This document shows positions 19,615 through 29,067 of a DNA stretch of 61,311 nucleotides, piece by piece. The stretch covers positions 1 to 61,311 of the forward strand of contig CAMNPN010000103.1 of the NCBI GenBank assembly GCA_946548085.1, given 5' to 3'. The notes under the pieces were generated by a model. It saw only the letters and a program-made list of their open reading frames with translations, made no database searches and was not told where the DNA came from. Position numbers and translations under genes: made by a program. Origin of the DNA: an uncultured Prevotella sp. Its GTDB lineage: Bacteria > Bacteroidota > Bacteroidia > Bacteroidales > Bacteroidaceae. Within the stretch, counting starts at the first letter, position 1. Each line of letters opens with the position of its first letter.

Positions 19615-21279
19615 ATGCTTAAGCATCTCTATATCAAGAATTTTACGCTTATCGACGAGCTCGACATAGAATTCCACCAGGGATTCTCGGTCATCACCGG
19701 AGAGACGGGCGCCGGAAAAAGCATCATCCTCGGAGCCATCGCCCTGCTGCTGGGTCAACGGGCCGACTCGAAGACCATCATGCAGGGAGCCGACAAGTGC
19801 GTGATCGAAGCCCACTTCGACCTGACACGCTACGGCATGGACACCTTCTTCAGCGACAATGACATCGAGAACGACCCCGACGACTGTATCGTGCGCCGCG
19901 AACTGCTCGCCTCGGGCAAGAGCCGCGCATTCATCAACGACACCCCCGTACAGCTCAGCATGCTCAAAGAGCTGGGAGAGAAACTCGTTGACGTGCACTC
20001 CCAGCACCAGAACCTGCTGCTCAACAAGCAAGACTTCCAGCTGGGTGTTGTCGACATCTTCGCCGCCGACGAGCAGGAACTGGCACAATACCAGCAGACA
20101 TACAATAGCTATCATGCGACCCGGAAGGCACTCGACGAACTCAGGCAGAGCATCGAGCACAACCAGCAGAACGCCAACTTCCTGCGGTTCCAATACGACG
20201 AGCTGACACAAGCCAACCTCTCGGACGGTGAACAGGAGGAGCTGGAGCAACGGAGCGACACGATGAGCCACGCGGAAGACATCAAGAGTGCGCTCTACGA
20301 GGCTGACAATGCCCTCTCGGCAGACGAGACGGGCGTCGTCGCTGCCCTGCGCTCCACGCGCTACGCGCTGAAGAAAATCGTCAGCGTGTATCCTGCCGCC
20401 ACAGAACTGGAGCAGCGTGTAGACAGCTGCTACATCGAGTTGGACGACATCGCCCAGGAGGTGAGCAGGCATCTGGAGCGCATCGACTTCGACCCCGCAG
20501 AGATGGAGGCCGTCACCAGCAGGCTCGACAAACTGTACGACCTCGAGAAGAAATACCACGCGGAGACCGTAGGCGAACTGATAGCCAAGCGCGAAGAGTT
20601 GCATGCACAACTCGACAATATCGATAATAGCGACGAGGCCCTCGCCGACCTGGAGCAACGGCTGCAACAGCTGGAGGCGCAGGCCTCACAGGAGGCTGCC
20701 GGGCTGACCAGCCGCCGTACTGCCGCCGCCAAGACCATTGAAAAAGAGATGCAGGCCAAGCTCGTACCACTGGGCATGCCCAACGTGCGATTCGCCGTCG
20801 ACATCATCCGTGAGCCCCTCGGGCCCAGCGGTCAGGATAAGGTGGCCTTCCTCTTCAGCGCCAACACCTCTACCCCACTCCAGCCCATCTCACAGGTGGC
20901 CTCGGGAGGAGAGATCGCCCGCGTGATGCTCTCGCTGAAGGCGATGATCAGCGGGGCGGTGAAACTGCCTACCATCATCTTCGACGAGATTGACACTGGA
21001 GTGAGTGGAAAGATGGCCGAGAAGATGGCCGAGATCATGCAGGAGATGGGTAATCACGGCCGTCAGGTGATCAGCATTACCCACCTGCCACAGATTGCCG
21101 CCCTCGGCAGTACCCACTATAAAGTGGAGAAGCGGGAGACGGCTCACGGCACGGTGAGCAGCATGAAGCAGCTTAACGACACGGAGCGTGTGTACGAGAT
21201 TGCCCAGATGCTGAGTGGCAGCGACGTCGGTGAGGCTGCCATTGCCAACGCCAGACAGTTGTTAAAGGTAAAAAAGTAA
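19615..21279 (+). CDS. recN: DNA repair protein RecN
   Basis: SMC-like ATPase of 554 residues acting in double-strand break repair. Walker A (ITGETGAGKSIILGA) starts near residue 28. A long central coiled coil runs from about 150 to 370. The C-terminal ATPase lobe has the signature VASGGEIARVMLSLK, Walker B TIIFDEIDTGVSG and the SITHLPQIAALG segment. Its length matches the family. It follows porD by 25 bases filled by a GTAAAAA array and is probably cotranscribed with it. Confidence 0.97.
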   Translation: MLKHLYIKNFTLIDELDIEFHQGFSVITGETGAGKSIILGAIALLLGQRADSKTIMQGADKCVIEAHFDLTRYGMDTFFSDNDIENDPDDCIVRRELLASGKSRAFINDTPVQLSMLKELGEKLVDVHSQHQNLLLNKQDFQLGVVDIFAADEQELAQYQQTYNSYHATRKALDELRQSIEHNQQNANFLRFQYDELTQANLSDGEQEELEQRSDTMSHAEDIKSALYEADNALSADETGVVAALRSTRYALKKIVSVYPAATELEQRVDSCYIELDDIAQEVSRHLERIDFDPAEMEAVTSRLDKLYDLEKKYHAETVGELIAKREELHAQLDNIDNSDEALADLEQRLQQLEAQASQEAAGLTSRRTAAAKTIEKEMQAKLVPLGMPNVRFAVDIIREPLGPSGQDKVAFLFSANTSTPLQPISQVASGGEIARVMLSLKAMISGAVKLPTIIFDEIDTGVSGKMAEKMAEIMQEMGNHGRQVISITHLPQIAALGSTHYKVEKRETAHGTVSSMKQLNDTERVYEIAQMLSGSDVGEAAIANARQLLKVKK

Positions 21280-21322
21280 AAAGGTTAAAAAATAAATAAG
21301 GTATAGAAGTAAAAAGGATAAC
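21262..21322 (+). repeat. GTAAAAA-type array between recN and the TPR gene
   Basis: Units such as GGTAAAAAA, GTAAAAAG and GTTAAAAA overlap the end of recN and continue through the gap on the coding strand. Confidence 0.55.
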
Positions 21323-21328
21323 TATAAT

Positions 21329-23020
21329 ATGATAACAAATGATAATAATTGGATACGGAAGATGATGGTGGCAATGGTGATTTTGCCTTTTCACCTCTTC
21401 ACCCTTTCGCCTCTGTCTGCACAACCCTCGTGGGTGAAGAAAGCCACAAAATCGGTATTCACTTTGAAGACCTTTGCCCCCGACGGCTCGATGATCGCCA
21501 GCAGCAACGGCTTCTTCACCGGCAACAGCGGTGAGGCTGTCAGCAGTTTCTCGCCATTCAAGGGGGCATCGAGAGCCATCGTCATCGACGCCCAGGGGAA
21601 GGAAACGCCCGTGGTGAGCATACTCGGAGCCAACGATATCTATGATGTAGTACGCTTCCGCGTCGACAACGACAAGACACAGCCATTGCCTCTATCTACT
21701 ACCACGATGCCAGAAGGCAGCATCGTATGGCTGCTGCCCTACCATGAGACAAAACAACTCTACAGCGGTCCGGTGATGAAGGCTGAGACATTCATGGAGA
21801 GTCATGCCTATTACACTTTGGCCATCACCTCACCACAGCATACGGAGAATTGTCCGCTGCTGAACGAGAATGGCGAAGTCGTGGGTATGCTACAGCCGTC
21901 GGCTAACCCTCAGGATACCCTCAGCTACGCCATCAGTGCAGCCTTCGCCGGCACACTGACCCTGACGGGTGTCGGCATGAATGACCCCATCTATGATCAG
22001 ACTCAGATCAAGAAAGAACTGCCCGACGACCTGAAAGAAGCAAATGTGGCCCTCTTCTTCGCCAGTTCGAAGAACGACTCCCTGACGTATGCACAGCTCG
22101 TCGACGACATGATCAGAAAGTTTCCCAATGCCCCCGACGGCTATACCTATAAAGCCCAGTTGGCTGCCGCCAACGGCGACTTCGCTGCTGCCGACCAGAA
22201 CATGCAGGAAGCCATCCGTGTGGCTTCGCCCAAAGACGAGGCGCACTTCAACCTCGCACGGCTGATCTACAGCAATGAAGCCTATAAGTCGTATGAAGGC
22301 TGGAGCCTCGACAAAGCCCTTTCAGAGGTGCGTGAGGCCATCAGCATCGACGCCCAGCCGCTCTACCGCCAGCTGGAAGCCAGCATCCTCTATGCCCAGA
22401 AGCAGTATGATGCGGCCTACGAGGTGTACATGCAACTCACCGATAGTCCTATCAGGAATGCAGAGCTCTTCTACGGCGCTGCACAGTGCAAGGCCCACCT
22501 GCGCGACTCCACGGCCATGCTCGCGCTGCTCGACAGTTGCATGAACACTTTCTCCAAGCCCTACCTGAAAGAGGCGGCACCCTATCTGTGGGCAAGGGCC
22601 GAGGCCCGACGGGAGATGGGAAAATACCGTGACGCCATCGCCGACATGAATGAGTATGAGAAGCTGATGGCGGCCACCGTCAACGACAATTTCTACTATA
22701 TCCGTCATCTGACCGGCATAAAGGCAAGGCTCTACCAACAGGCACTCAACGACATTAAACAGGCCATTCAGATCAATCCACAAGAAACACTGTATTATGC
22801 AGAGAAAGCCTCATTGGAAGTAAGGGTGGGATTGCTCGACGATGCCGAGGCAACGGCCAAAGAGTGTATCGCCCTTGCCGCCGACAATAGTGACGGCTAT
22901 CTCTTCCTGGGCTTGGCACAATGTCTGAAAGGAAACAAGCAACAGGGCCTGGACAATCTCAGGAAAGCCAAGGAACTGGGTGAGCCCCAGGCCGACGGGC
23001 TCATCGAAAAATATAAATAG
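21329..23020 (+). CDS. Exported trypsin-like pseudo-protease with TPR domain
   Basis: 563 residues with a signal peptide (core ILPFHLFTLSPLSA, cut before Q). Residues about 35-220 follow the chymotrypsin/DegP fold pattern (SVFTLKTF, SNGFFTGNSGEAVSS, D-V-V-R-F-R-V, PLLNENGEVVGM). The catalytic positions are missing: the segment where a GNSGGP motif is expected reads HTENCP, and no His of the usual N-A-H-V type is present. From about 250 to 560 at least seven tetratricopeptide repeats follow (for example AHFNLARLIYSNEAY, GYLFLGLAQCLKGNKQQGLDNL). It is probably a periplasmic scaffold. It is last in the dnaN-recN run and convergent with dnaB. Confidence 0.82.
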   Translation: MITNDNNWIRKMMVAMVILPFHLFTLSPLSAQPSWVKKATKSVFTLKTFAPDGSMIASSNGFFTGNSGEAVSSFSPFKGASRAIVIDAQGKETPVVSILGANDIYDVVRFRVDNDKTQPLPLSTTTMPEGSIVWLLPYHETKQLYSGPVMKAETFMESHAYYTLAITSPQHTENCPLLNENGEVVGMLQPSANPQDTLSYAISAAFAGTLTLTGVGMNDPIYDQTQIKKELPDDLKEANVALFFASSKNDSLTYAQLVDDMIRKFPNAPDGYTYKAQLAAANGDFAAADQNMQEAIRVASPKDEAHFNLARLIYSNEAYKSYEGWSLDKALSEVREAISIDAQPLYRQLEASILYAQKQYDAAYEVYMQLTDSPIRNAELFYGAAQCKAHLRDSTAMLALLDSCMNTFSKPYLKEAAPYLWARAEARREMGKYRDAIADMNEYEKLMAATVNDNFYYIRHLTGIKARLYQQALNDIKQAIQINPQETLYYAEKASLEVRVGLLDDAEATAKECIALAADNSDGYLFLGLAQCLKGNKQQGLDNLRKAKELGEPQADGLIEKYK

Positions 23021-23063
23021 AGGTGAGTGATAAGATAATAAGGTGACAGAAAACTTTGTTGGC

Positions 23064-23096
23064 AATGGACCTTTATCAGAATGGTAAAGGTCCATT
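23064..23096. terminator. Bidirectional hairpin between the TPR gene and dnaB
   Basis: AATGGACCTTTA (23064-23075) is the perfect reverse complement of 23085-23096, with a 9-base loop. The right arm lies within the last codons of dnaB. The position between convergent genes suggests a shared terminator, although no clear T-run follows on the plus strand. Confidence 0.5.
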
Positions 23097-24593
23097 GTCG
23101 ATAGGAGGAATAGGCGGATTGTTGTCATCCTCACCGTTTACTCGTGAGCCTCTGATCTCACCGTCCATCGGCGCACGGTTGGAAAGGCTTCTGTCTTCTG
23201 GATTCTCAAATCGCGTGTATTCGCCACGGAAGGTGAGCAGCACATCGCCAGTGGCACCTTTACGGTGCTTGGCGATAATGATCTGCGCCATGCCGCGAAG
23301 GTCGTGACCGCTGTCATCCTGGTAGATATGATAATACTCTGGCCTGTGTACGAAGACCACCATATCGGCATCCTGCTCGATGGCTCCCGACTCACGAAGA
23401 TCGGAAAGCATCGGGCGTTTGCCTTCGATGCCCTCGCGCCCCTCTACGCCACGGTTCAGCTGACTCAGAGCAAGGATAGGAATATCAAGCTCCTTGGCAA
23501 GTCCCTTGAGCGAGCGGGAGATGGTAGACACCTCCTCCTGACGGCTGCTGAAACGCATGCCGTTGGCATTCATCAGCTGTAGATAGTCGATCATGATCAG
23601 CTTCACGCCATGCTCGCGAACCAGTCGGCGAGCCTTGGTCCTCAGTTCGAAGACCGACAGGCCTGGCGTGTCGTCGATATACAACGGAGCGCCAAGCAGG
23701 TTATTGATATGCTTGTCAAGACGATCCCACTCGTCACGCTGCAGCTGACCGTTAAGGATCTTCGATCCCTGAATCTCACAGACATTCGAGATAAGACGGT
23801 TCACCAGCTGCACATTCGACATTTCCAATGAGAAGAAAGCCATCGGCACCCTTGAGTCTGCGGCGATATTCTTGGCCATCGACAGGGCAAAAGAGGTCTT
23901 ACCCATTGCCGGGCGCCCGGCGATAATGACCAAGTCGGAGTTCTGCCAGCCACTCGTCATGTCGTCGAGTTTGTAATAGCCGGTGGAGATTCCCGTCAGT
24001 CCGTCGGTGTTTGCCGCCGCTGCCTGGATTACCTTCAGCGCCTGGTCAATGACAGGATTGATCTGAGTATAATCCTTCTTCATGTTGCGTTGTGACAACT
24101 CGAAGAGTGACCCTTCTGCCTCTTGCATCAGCTCCTCTACATCAACGGTCTCGTCGAAAGCCTTCGTCTGGATGACACTTGAGAAGGATATGAGCTGGCG
24201 GGCCAGCGATTTCTGGGCGATGATCTGTGCGTGGTATTCGATATTGGCAGACGAGGCGACTTTAGAGCTTAGTTCTGCCACATAGCCAGGGCCTCCCACT
24301 TCTTCAAGATTACCCGACTTGGCAAGTTGTTCCGTGACGGTAAGGACGTCAACGGGGCGCTCATTCATGTTCAAGTCGCGGATAGCTGTATAGATCAACT
24401 GATGGCGCGGGTCGTAGAAGCTCTCCGGGCGTATCAGTTCGCACACAACGGCATAGGCATCCTTGTCAATCATCAATGCGCCAAGAACGGCATTCTCCAC
24501 CTCCAGTGCCTGTGGTGGCAGGTGGCCATACGTGTTGTCTAACGGCATCTGTCGCCGTGATCTCTTTCGGGTGTTATTATCTTGTTCTGCCAT
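23076..24593 (-). CDS. dnaB: Replicative DNA helicase
   Basis: Hexameric helicase that opens the replication fork, 505 residues. The N-terminal domain (LPPQALEVENAVLGALMID) is followed by the RecA-like ATPase with Walker A AGRPAMGKTSFALSMA, Walker B LIMIDYLQLM, and DLRESGAIEQDADMVVF. The C-terminal tail is Asn/Pro-rich and ends PPIDNGPLPF, similar to an SSB acidic tip. It starts 16 bases after rarA, so they form one operon driven from the rarA promoter. No intein is present. Confidence 0.97.
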   Translation of the reverse strand: MAEQDNNTRKRSRRQMPLDNTYGHLPPQALEVENAVLGALMIDKDAYAVVCELIRPESFYDPRHQLIYTAIRDLNMNERPVDVLTVTEQLAKSGNLEEVGGPGYVAELSSKVASSANIEYHAQIIAQKSLARQLISFSSVIQTKAFDETVDVEELMQEAEGSLFELSQRNMKKDYTQINPVIDQALKVIQAAAANTDGLTGISTGYYKLDDMTSGWQNSDLVIIAGRPAMGKTSFALSMAKNIAADSRVPMAFFSLEMSNVQLVNRLISNVCEIQGSKILNGQLQRDEWDRLDKHINNLLGAPLYIDDTPGLSVFELRTKARRLVREHGVKLIMIDYLQLMNANGMRFSSRQEEVSTISRSLKGLAKELDIPILALSQLNRGVEGREGIEGKRPMLSDLRESGAIEQDADMVVFVHRPEYYHIYQDDSGHDLRGMAQIIIAKHRKGATGDVLLTFRGEYTRFENPEDRSLSNRAPMDGEIRGSRVNGEDDNNPPIPPIDNGPLPF

Positions 24594-24608
24594 AAATCTT
24601 TTAATGTA

Positions 24609-25883
24609 TTAATCTTCATACCTTTTCCCCCAGTAGTTCACCATCCGCTGGTATAGCTTCTCTTCGGAAGGATTGTGCTGTCCATGCCATAGTCGCTCAT
24701 TTACCAAGGCATCGGGCAGATATTGCTGGGGGGTGAAATGACCTGGATAGTCATGAGGATACTTATAGCCATCGTGATAACCAAGCTCTTTCATCAGCTG
24801 TGTCGGGGCATTGCGTATGGGTAATGGTACGGGTTGGTTGCCCGTGCGCTTCACCAGCCCCAGGGCTGCATCAACCCCCAGATAGGCACTGTTGCTCTTG
24901 GGCGAGGTAGCCAGGTAGACCGTCGCCTCTGCCAATGGTATCCTACCCTCTGGCCAGCCAATCTTCATCACAGCATCGAAAGCTGCATTGGCAAGCAGAA
25001 GTGCATTGGGATTGGCAAGACCGATATCCTCAGCAGCACTTATCACGAGGCGTCTGGCAATGAACTGCGGGTCTTCCCCACCCTCAATCATTCTTGCCAG
25101 CCAATACAAGGCGGCATCGGGGTCGGAGCCGCGAATGCTCTTGATAAAGGCCGAGATAATGTCGTAGTGCATCTCGCCGTCTTTGTCATAGGCAAGTGGA
25201 TTCTGTTGTAATCGCTGCTCAACGATTTCGTCGGTTATCACCACCTCATCCGAAGATTCTGATTCAACCACCAACTCCAAGATATTCAATAGCTTACGGG
25301 CATCACCACCGCTATATCTCAACAAGGCTCCTGTTTCCTTCAACTGAATGTTTTTCTCCTTCAGGATAGTGTCTGTATGTATAGCGCGGTCAAGCAACTT
25401 CAGAAGGTCATCTTTCTCGAGCGACTTTAGGATGTAGAGCTGACATCTGGACAATAAGGGTCGGATGACTTCGAACGAAGGATTCTCTGTGGTGGCACCT
25501 ATCAGCGTCACAACACCCTTCTCCACCGCACCAAGCAAAGAGTCTTGCTGCGATTTAGAGAACCGGTGAATCTCGTCGATGAAAAGAATCGGTGAGGCAG
25601 CATTGAAGAAACGCCCTTTCTGAGCCTTTTCAATGACGTCTCTTACATCTTTGACTCCACTCGTCACTGCCGACAATGTATAGAATGGTGTCTCAAGCTT
25701 ATTAGCGATGATCTGTGCGAGGGTGGTCTTACCAACTCCTGGAGGTCCCCATAGGATAAACGAGGAGATACGCCCTGCTTCGATCATTTTACGCAGGACG
25801 GCTCCCTCACCTACCAAATGCTGTTGCCCGATATAGTCATCGAGTGTGCGAGGACGGAGTCTTTCAGCCAGAGGTTGTGCCAT
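24609..25883 (-). CDS. rarA: Replication-associated recombination protein A (AAA ATPase)
   Basis: RarA/MgsA, 424 residues, a clamp-loader-like ATPase acting at stalled forks. Motifs: MAQPLAERLRPRTLDDYIGQ at the start, Walker [13 protein letters not shown], Walker B LFIDEIHRF, sensor GATTENPSFEV. The C-terminal tetramerisation region contains ASPKSNSAY and the family end with HYLPDAL-like PQQYLPDAL. The start codon lies 10 bases from the -7 box, so the mRNA would be almost leaderless. It is cotranscribed with dnaB. Confidence 0.96.
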   Translation of the reverse strand: MAQPLAERLRPRTLDDYIGQQHLVGEGAVLRKMIEAGRISSFILWGPPGVGKTTLAQIIANKLETPFYTLSAVTSGVKDVRDVIEKAQKGRFFNAASPILFIDEIHRFSKSQQDSLLGAVEKGVVTLIGATTENPSFEVIRPLLSRCQLYILKSLEKDDLLKLLDRAIHTDTILKEKNIQLKETGALLRYSGGDARKLLNILELVVESESSDEVVITDEIVEQRLQQNPLAYDKDGEMHYDIISAFIKSIRGSDPDAALYWLARMIEGGEDPQFIARRLVISAAEDIGLANPNALLLANAAFDAVMKIGWPEGRIPLAEATVYLATSPKSNSAYLGVDAALGLVKRTGNQPVPLPIRNAPTQLMKELGYHDGYKYPHDYPGHFTPQQYLPDALVNERLWHGQHNPSEEKLYQRMVNYWGKRYED

Positions 25884-25893
25884 GTTTTGGGTG

Positions 25894-25925
25894 CAAAGAT
25901 ACGAATAAGTGAGAGAAAAACCAAA
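25894..25925 (-). promoter_or_regulatory. rarA-dnaB promoter
   Basis: On the minus strand TTTG (25925-25922), a 20-base spacer and TATCTTTG (25901-25894). The rarA ATG is 10 bases further, leaving a leader of about 4-7 bases. Confidence 0.75.
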
Positions 25926-25950
25926 TATTCACAAAAATATCATCAAAAAA

Positions 25951-25982
25951 CTTGCTAATAAAAAAAAAAGTATATACATTTG
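25951..25982 (+). promoter_or_regulatory. Promoter of the 26004 gene and hppA
   Basis: CTTG (25951-25954), a 20-base A-rich spacer and TACATTTG (25975-25982). An ATG at 25980 overlaps this box, so it cannot be the translation start. The one at 26004 can. Confidence 0.7.
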
Positions 25983-26003
25983 CAGAAAAAAACAAGAGAA
26001 TAT

Positions 26004-26837
26004 ATGGCAAGAACAAAGCAACAACAGCCGGAAAGTAATCCGTCACTGTCTATCAAGGCAGTCACAAAGAGTAGTGTATGGGATATTCAGGAGAACGACG
26101 TGTTCCGCATGTGGGAGGCAGCTTCCAAGGATGCAGAAGTCAAGGAGAACGTCAATCATTATCTCGACATCTTCAAGAGTGCATTCCTCATCGAAGAAAT
26201 TAAAGATGATGTCATGCTCGTTAAGAAAAGCTATGAGAAACGAGGTTATAAGGTTGCTCAAATTAAGTTTGACGAGAATATGAAATTTGCCTGGGCCATC
26301 AAAAAGCGACCCATCATGCGTGTAACTGACCTCACCTATGAGAATATCCGTCACATCTCTGCTGCTAAGTTGATAGAAGTGCTTGACCGTAACTTCGGTG
26401 GTGGCTGGGATTCGCTGTCACAGTCTATTCAGGATATCATTCTCAGTGGGTTTGATATTTCGACCACGACTCTTCCCAAAGACCGCCTTCACAAGAAGGG
26501 TGGTATGTACGAGAAGAAGGTGGAAGACGGCTTCGAGGTACTTGAAGTGGAAAAAGGCGGTTGGGTGGAGGCCATCTTTGCCAAGCTGAAACCTGAACAG
26601 GAGAAAATCAGGATGAAGTTCTCAGACAAGCCTGAGGATGGCGAAGAAAACGACGAGAATGAGGATGATGACTACCAGGTTGTCGACGACTACAGCTCTC
26701 ACGATGAGGAAGATGAAGAGGTAGGTGATCCTGCTGATGATGAGATCACTGAGGACAACTACTCCACGATGATGGATCTCGGCAGCGAAGACCCTGACGA
26801 TGAAGCTGCCAATCTGATAGATTTCGTAGAAGAATAA
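26004..26837 (+). CDS. Conserved acidic protein of unknown function
   Basis: 277 residues from the ATG at 26004. No signal peptide or membrane helix, so probably cytoplasmic. Residues 1-190 look globular, mixed alpha/beta (segments VWDIQENDVFRMWEAA, KKSYEKRGYKVAQIKFDEN, KFAWAIKKRP, FGGGWDSLSQSIQDIIL). The rest (about 195-277) is extremely acidic and probably disordered, with runs of Glu and Asp, ending NLIDFVEE. It is 32 bases upstream of hppA and probably cotranscribed. I do not recognise the family. The acidic tail could be a protein- or cation-binding element; this is only a guess. Confidence 0.85.
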   Translation: MARTKQQQPESNPSLSIKAVTKSSVWDIQENDVFRMWEAASKDAEVKENVNHYLDIFKSAFLIEEIKDDVMLVKKSYEKRGYKVAQIKFDENMKFAWAIKKRPIMRVTDLTYENIRHISAAKLIEVLDRNFGGGWDSLSQSIQDIILSGFDISTTTLPKDRLHKKGGMYEKKVEDGFEVLEVEKGGWVEAIFAKLKPEQEKIRMKFSDKPEDGEENDENEDDDYQVVDDYSSHDEEDEEVGDPADDEITEDNYSTMMDLGSEDPDDEAANLIDFVEE

Positions 26838-26869
26838 AATAAACATTAACAACTAAAACCTAGATCAAA

Positions 26870-29056
26870 ATGAACATTCCTGTAGTATTTTGGCTCGTGC
26901 CCATCGCATCTCTGGTCGCTTTGGGCATGGCCTGGTTCTTCTTCCGTCAGATGATGGCGGCTGACGAGGGTACGCCTCGTATGAAAGAGATTGCCCTTTA
27001 CGTGCGCAACGGTGCCATGGCCTATCTCAAGCAGCAGTATAAGGTCGTTCTCATCGTGTTTGTAGTGCTCTGCGCTCTGTTTGCCTTTATGGCTTACGGA
27101 CTTAATGTTCAGAACCACTGGGTGCCGTTCGCATTCCTTACAGGCGGTTTCTTCTCCGGACTGGCTGGATTCTTTGGCATGAAGACTGCAACCTATGCCT
27201 CGGCACGCACGGCGAACGCCGCCCGTGAGAGTTTGGATGCAGGTCTGAGGATAGCCTTCCGCTCTGGTGCTGTGATGGGCCTTACGGTGGTGGGTCTCGG
27301 ACTGCTTGATATCGCCATCTGGTTTATTGTACTCAACCAGTTCGACCCCGATGGACTCATCTCTATCACTACCACTATGCTGACTTTCGGTATGGGTGCT
27401 TCTACACAGGCCCTTTTTGCACGTGTCGGAGGTGGTATCTATACGAAGGCTGCCGACGTGGGTGCAGATATTGTAGGTAAGGTCGAGGCAGATATCCCTG
27501 AGGATGATCCGCGAAATCCGGCTACCATCGCCGATAACGTTGGTGACAATGTAGGCGACGTGGCAGGCATGGGTGCCGACTTATACGAGAGTTACTGCGG
27601 TTCGGTGCTCTCAACGGCAGCCCTCGGCGCCGCTGCTTTTGCCGTAGCGGGTGTTGACATTCAGCTTAAAGCTGTCATTGCACCGATGCTTATTGCTGCT
27701 GTGGGCGTATTCCTCTCGCTCTTAGGCATTTTCCTCGTACGTACGAAAGAGGGTGCCACGATGAAGGATCTGCTCCACTCTTTGTCGTTAGGAACTAATG
27801 TGAGTGCTGTACTGATAGCCATAGCAACCTTCGCCATCCTTTACCTCCTGGGTATAGAGAACTGGCTAGGACTTTCTTTCTCTGTGATTTCCGGATTGGC
27901 TGCCGGTGTAATCATCGGCCAGGCCACTGAGTACTATACCTCTCATTCATACAAGCCAACCCAGAAAATCTCAGAGGCTGGTCAGACTGGCGCTGCTACT
28001 GTCATTATCAAAGGTATTGGTACAGGTATGATTTCTACTTGCATACCTGTCATTACCATTGGTGTAGCCATCATGCTGAGCTATCTTTGTGCCAATGGTT
28101 TCGATCTCTCCATGAGTGCTGAGAGCTTGTCGCATGGCCTTTATGGCATCGGCATCGCAGCAGTTGGAATGCTCTCTACGCTGGGCATCACCCTGGCTAC
28201 CGACGCCTATGGCCCCATTGCCGACAATGCTGGCGGTAATGCAGAGATGTCGAAACTGGGTGAGGAGGTGCGTCACCGCACCGATGCCCTCGATGCCTTA
28301 GGAAACACCACTGCTGCTACAGGTAAGGGCTTTGCCATCGGCTCTGCTGCCCTTACAGCTCTGGCATTGCTGGCCTCTTACATCGAGGAAATCAAGATCG
28401 CAATGGCTCGTGCCGGACAGACCCTGACCAATGTGGCAGGCGATGTGATCAGTGCCACCGATGCTACCATCCCAGACTTCATGAACTATTTCCAGGTGAA
28501 CTTGATGAACCCCAAGGTCATCGTAGGAGCCTTCATCGGTGCTATGGCTGCCTTCTTGTTCTGTGGTATGACCATGGAGGCAGTAGGTCGTGCTGCGGAA
28601 AAGATGGTGCAGGAGGTGCGTCGGCAGTTCCGTGAGATTGCCGGCATCCTCGAAGGAACTGGCACGCCTGACTATGGTCGCTGTGTGGAGATATCCACCC
28701 GTGCTGCTCAGCACGAGATGGTGATCCCCTCTGTCCTTGCCATCATCATTCCTATCCTCGTGGGAATCATCCTTGGCGTGGCAGGTGTTCTTGGCCTGCT
28801 CGTCGGCGGTTTGGCCGGCGGCTTCACGCTGGCCGTATTCATGGCCAATGCCGGCGGTGCATGGGACAATGCCAAGAAGAATATCGAGGAAGGAAACTTT
28901 GGCGGTAAGGGCTCGTTTGCTCACAAGGCTTGTATTGTCGGCGACACCGTCGGCGACCCGTTCAAGGACACTTCCGGTCCCTCGCTGAACATCTTGATCA
29001 AACTGATGTCGATGGTGTCTATCGTCATGGCGGGTCTGACAGTCGCCTTTGCTTAA
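26870..29056 (+). CDS. hppA: Membrane-bound ion-pumping pyrophosphatase
   Basis: Couples pyrophosphate hydrolysis to cation export across the inner membrane. 728 residues with about 16 membrane helices. The catalytic loop DNVGDNVGDVAGMGADL (pyrophosphate and Mg binding) is intact, as are DAYGPIADNAGGNAEM and the C-terminal NAGGAWDNAKK and DTVGDPFKDTSGPS loops. GNTTAATGKG has Ala where potassium-independent enzymes have Lys, so it should be K+-dependent. Related Bacteroides enzymes pump Na+, and one is known to pump both Na+ and H+. The pumped ion here is inferred by relationship only. Confidence 0.96.
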   Translation: MNIPVVFWLVPIASLVALGMAWFFFRQMMAADEGTPRMKEIALYVRNGAMAYLKQQYKVVLIVFVVLCALFAFMAYGLNVQNHWVPFAFLTGGFFSGLAGFFGMKTATYASARTANAARESLDAGLRIAFRSGAVMGLTVVGLGLLDIAIWFIVLNQFDPDGLISITTTMLTFGMGASTQALFARVGGGIYTKAADVGADIVGKVEADIPEDDPRNPATIADNVGDNVGDVAGMGADLYESYCGSVLSTAALGAAAFAVAGVDIQLKAVIAPMLIAAVGVFLSLLGIFLVRTKEGATMKDLLHSLSLGTNVSAVLIAIATFAILYLLGIENWLGLSFSVISGLAAGVIIGQATEYYTSHSYKPTQKISEAGQTGAATVIIKGIGTGMISTCIPVITIGVAIMLSYLCANGFDLSMSAESLSHGLYGIGIAAVGMLSTLGITLATDAYGPIADNAGGNAEMSKLGEEVRHRTDALDALGNTTAATGKGFAIGSAALTALALLASYIEEIKIAMARAGQTLTNVAGDVISATDATIPDFMNYFQVNLMNPKVIVGAFIGAMAAFLFCGMTMEAVGRAAEKMVQEVRRQFREIAGILEGTGTPDYGRCVEISTRAAQHEMVIPSVLAIIIPILVGIILGVAGVLGLLVGGLAGGFTLAVFMANAGGAWDNAKKNIEEGNFGGKGSFAHKACIVGDTVGDPFKDTSGPSLNILIKLMSMVSIVMAGLTVAFA

Positions 29057-29067
29057 TAATAATTACA

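Noticed and set aside
28930..29067. N-terminal extension of the PAP2 gene into hppA
   Set aside because: It would overlap hppA by 127 bases and destroy the signal peptide. The ATG at 29068 gives a normal one.
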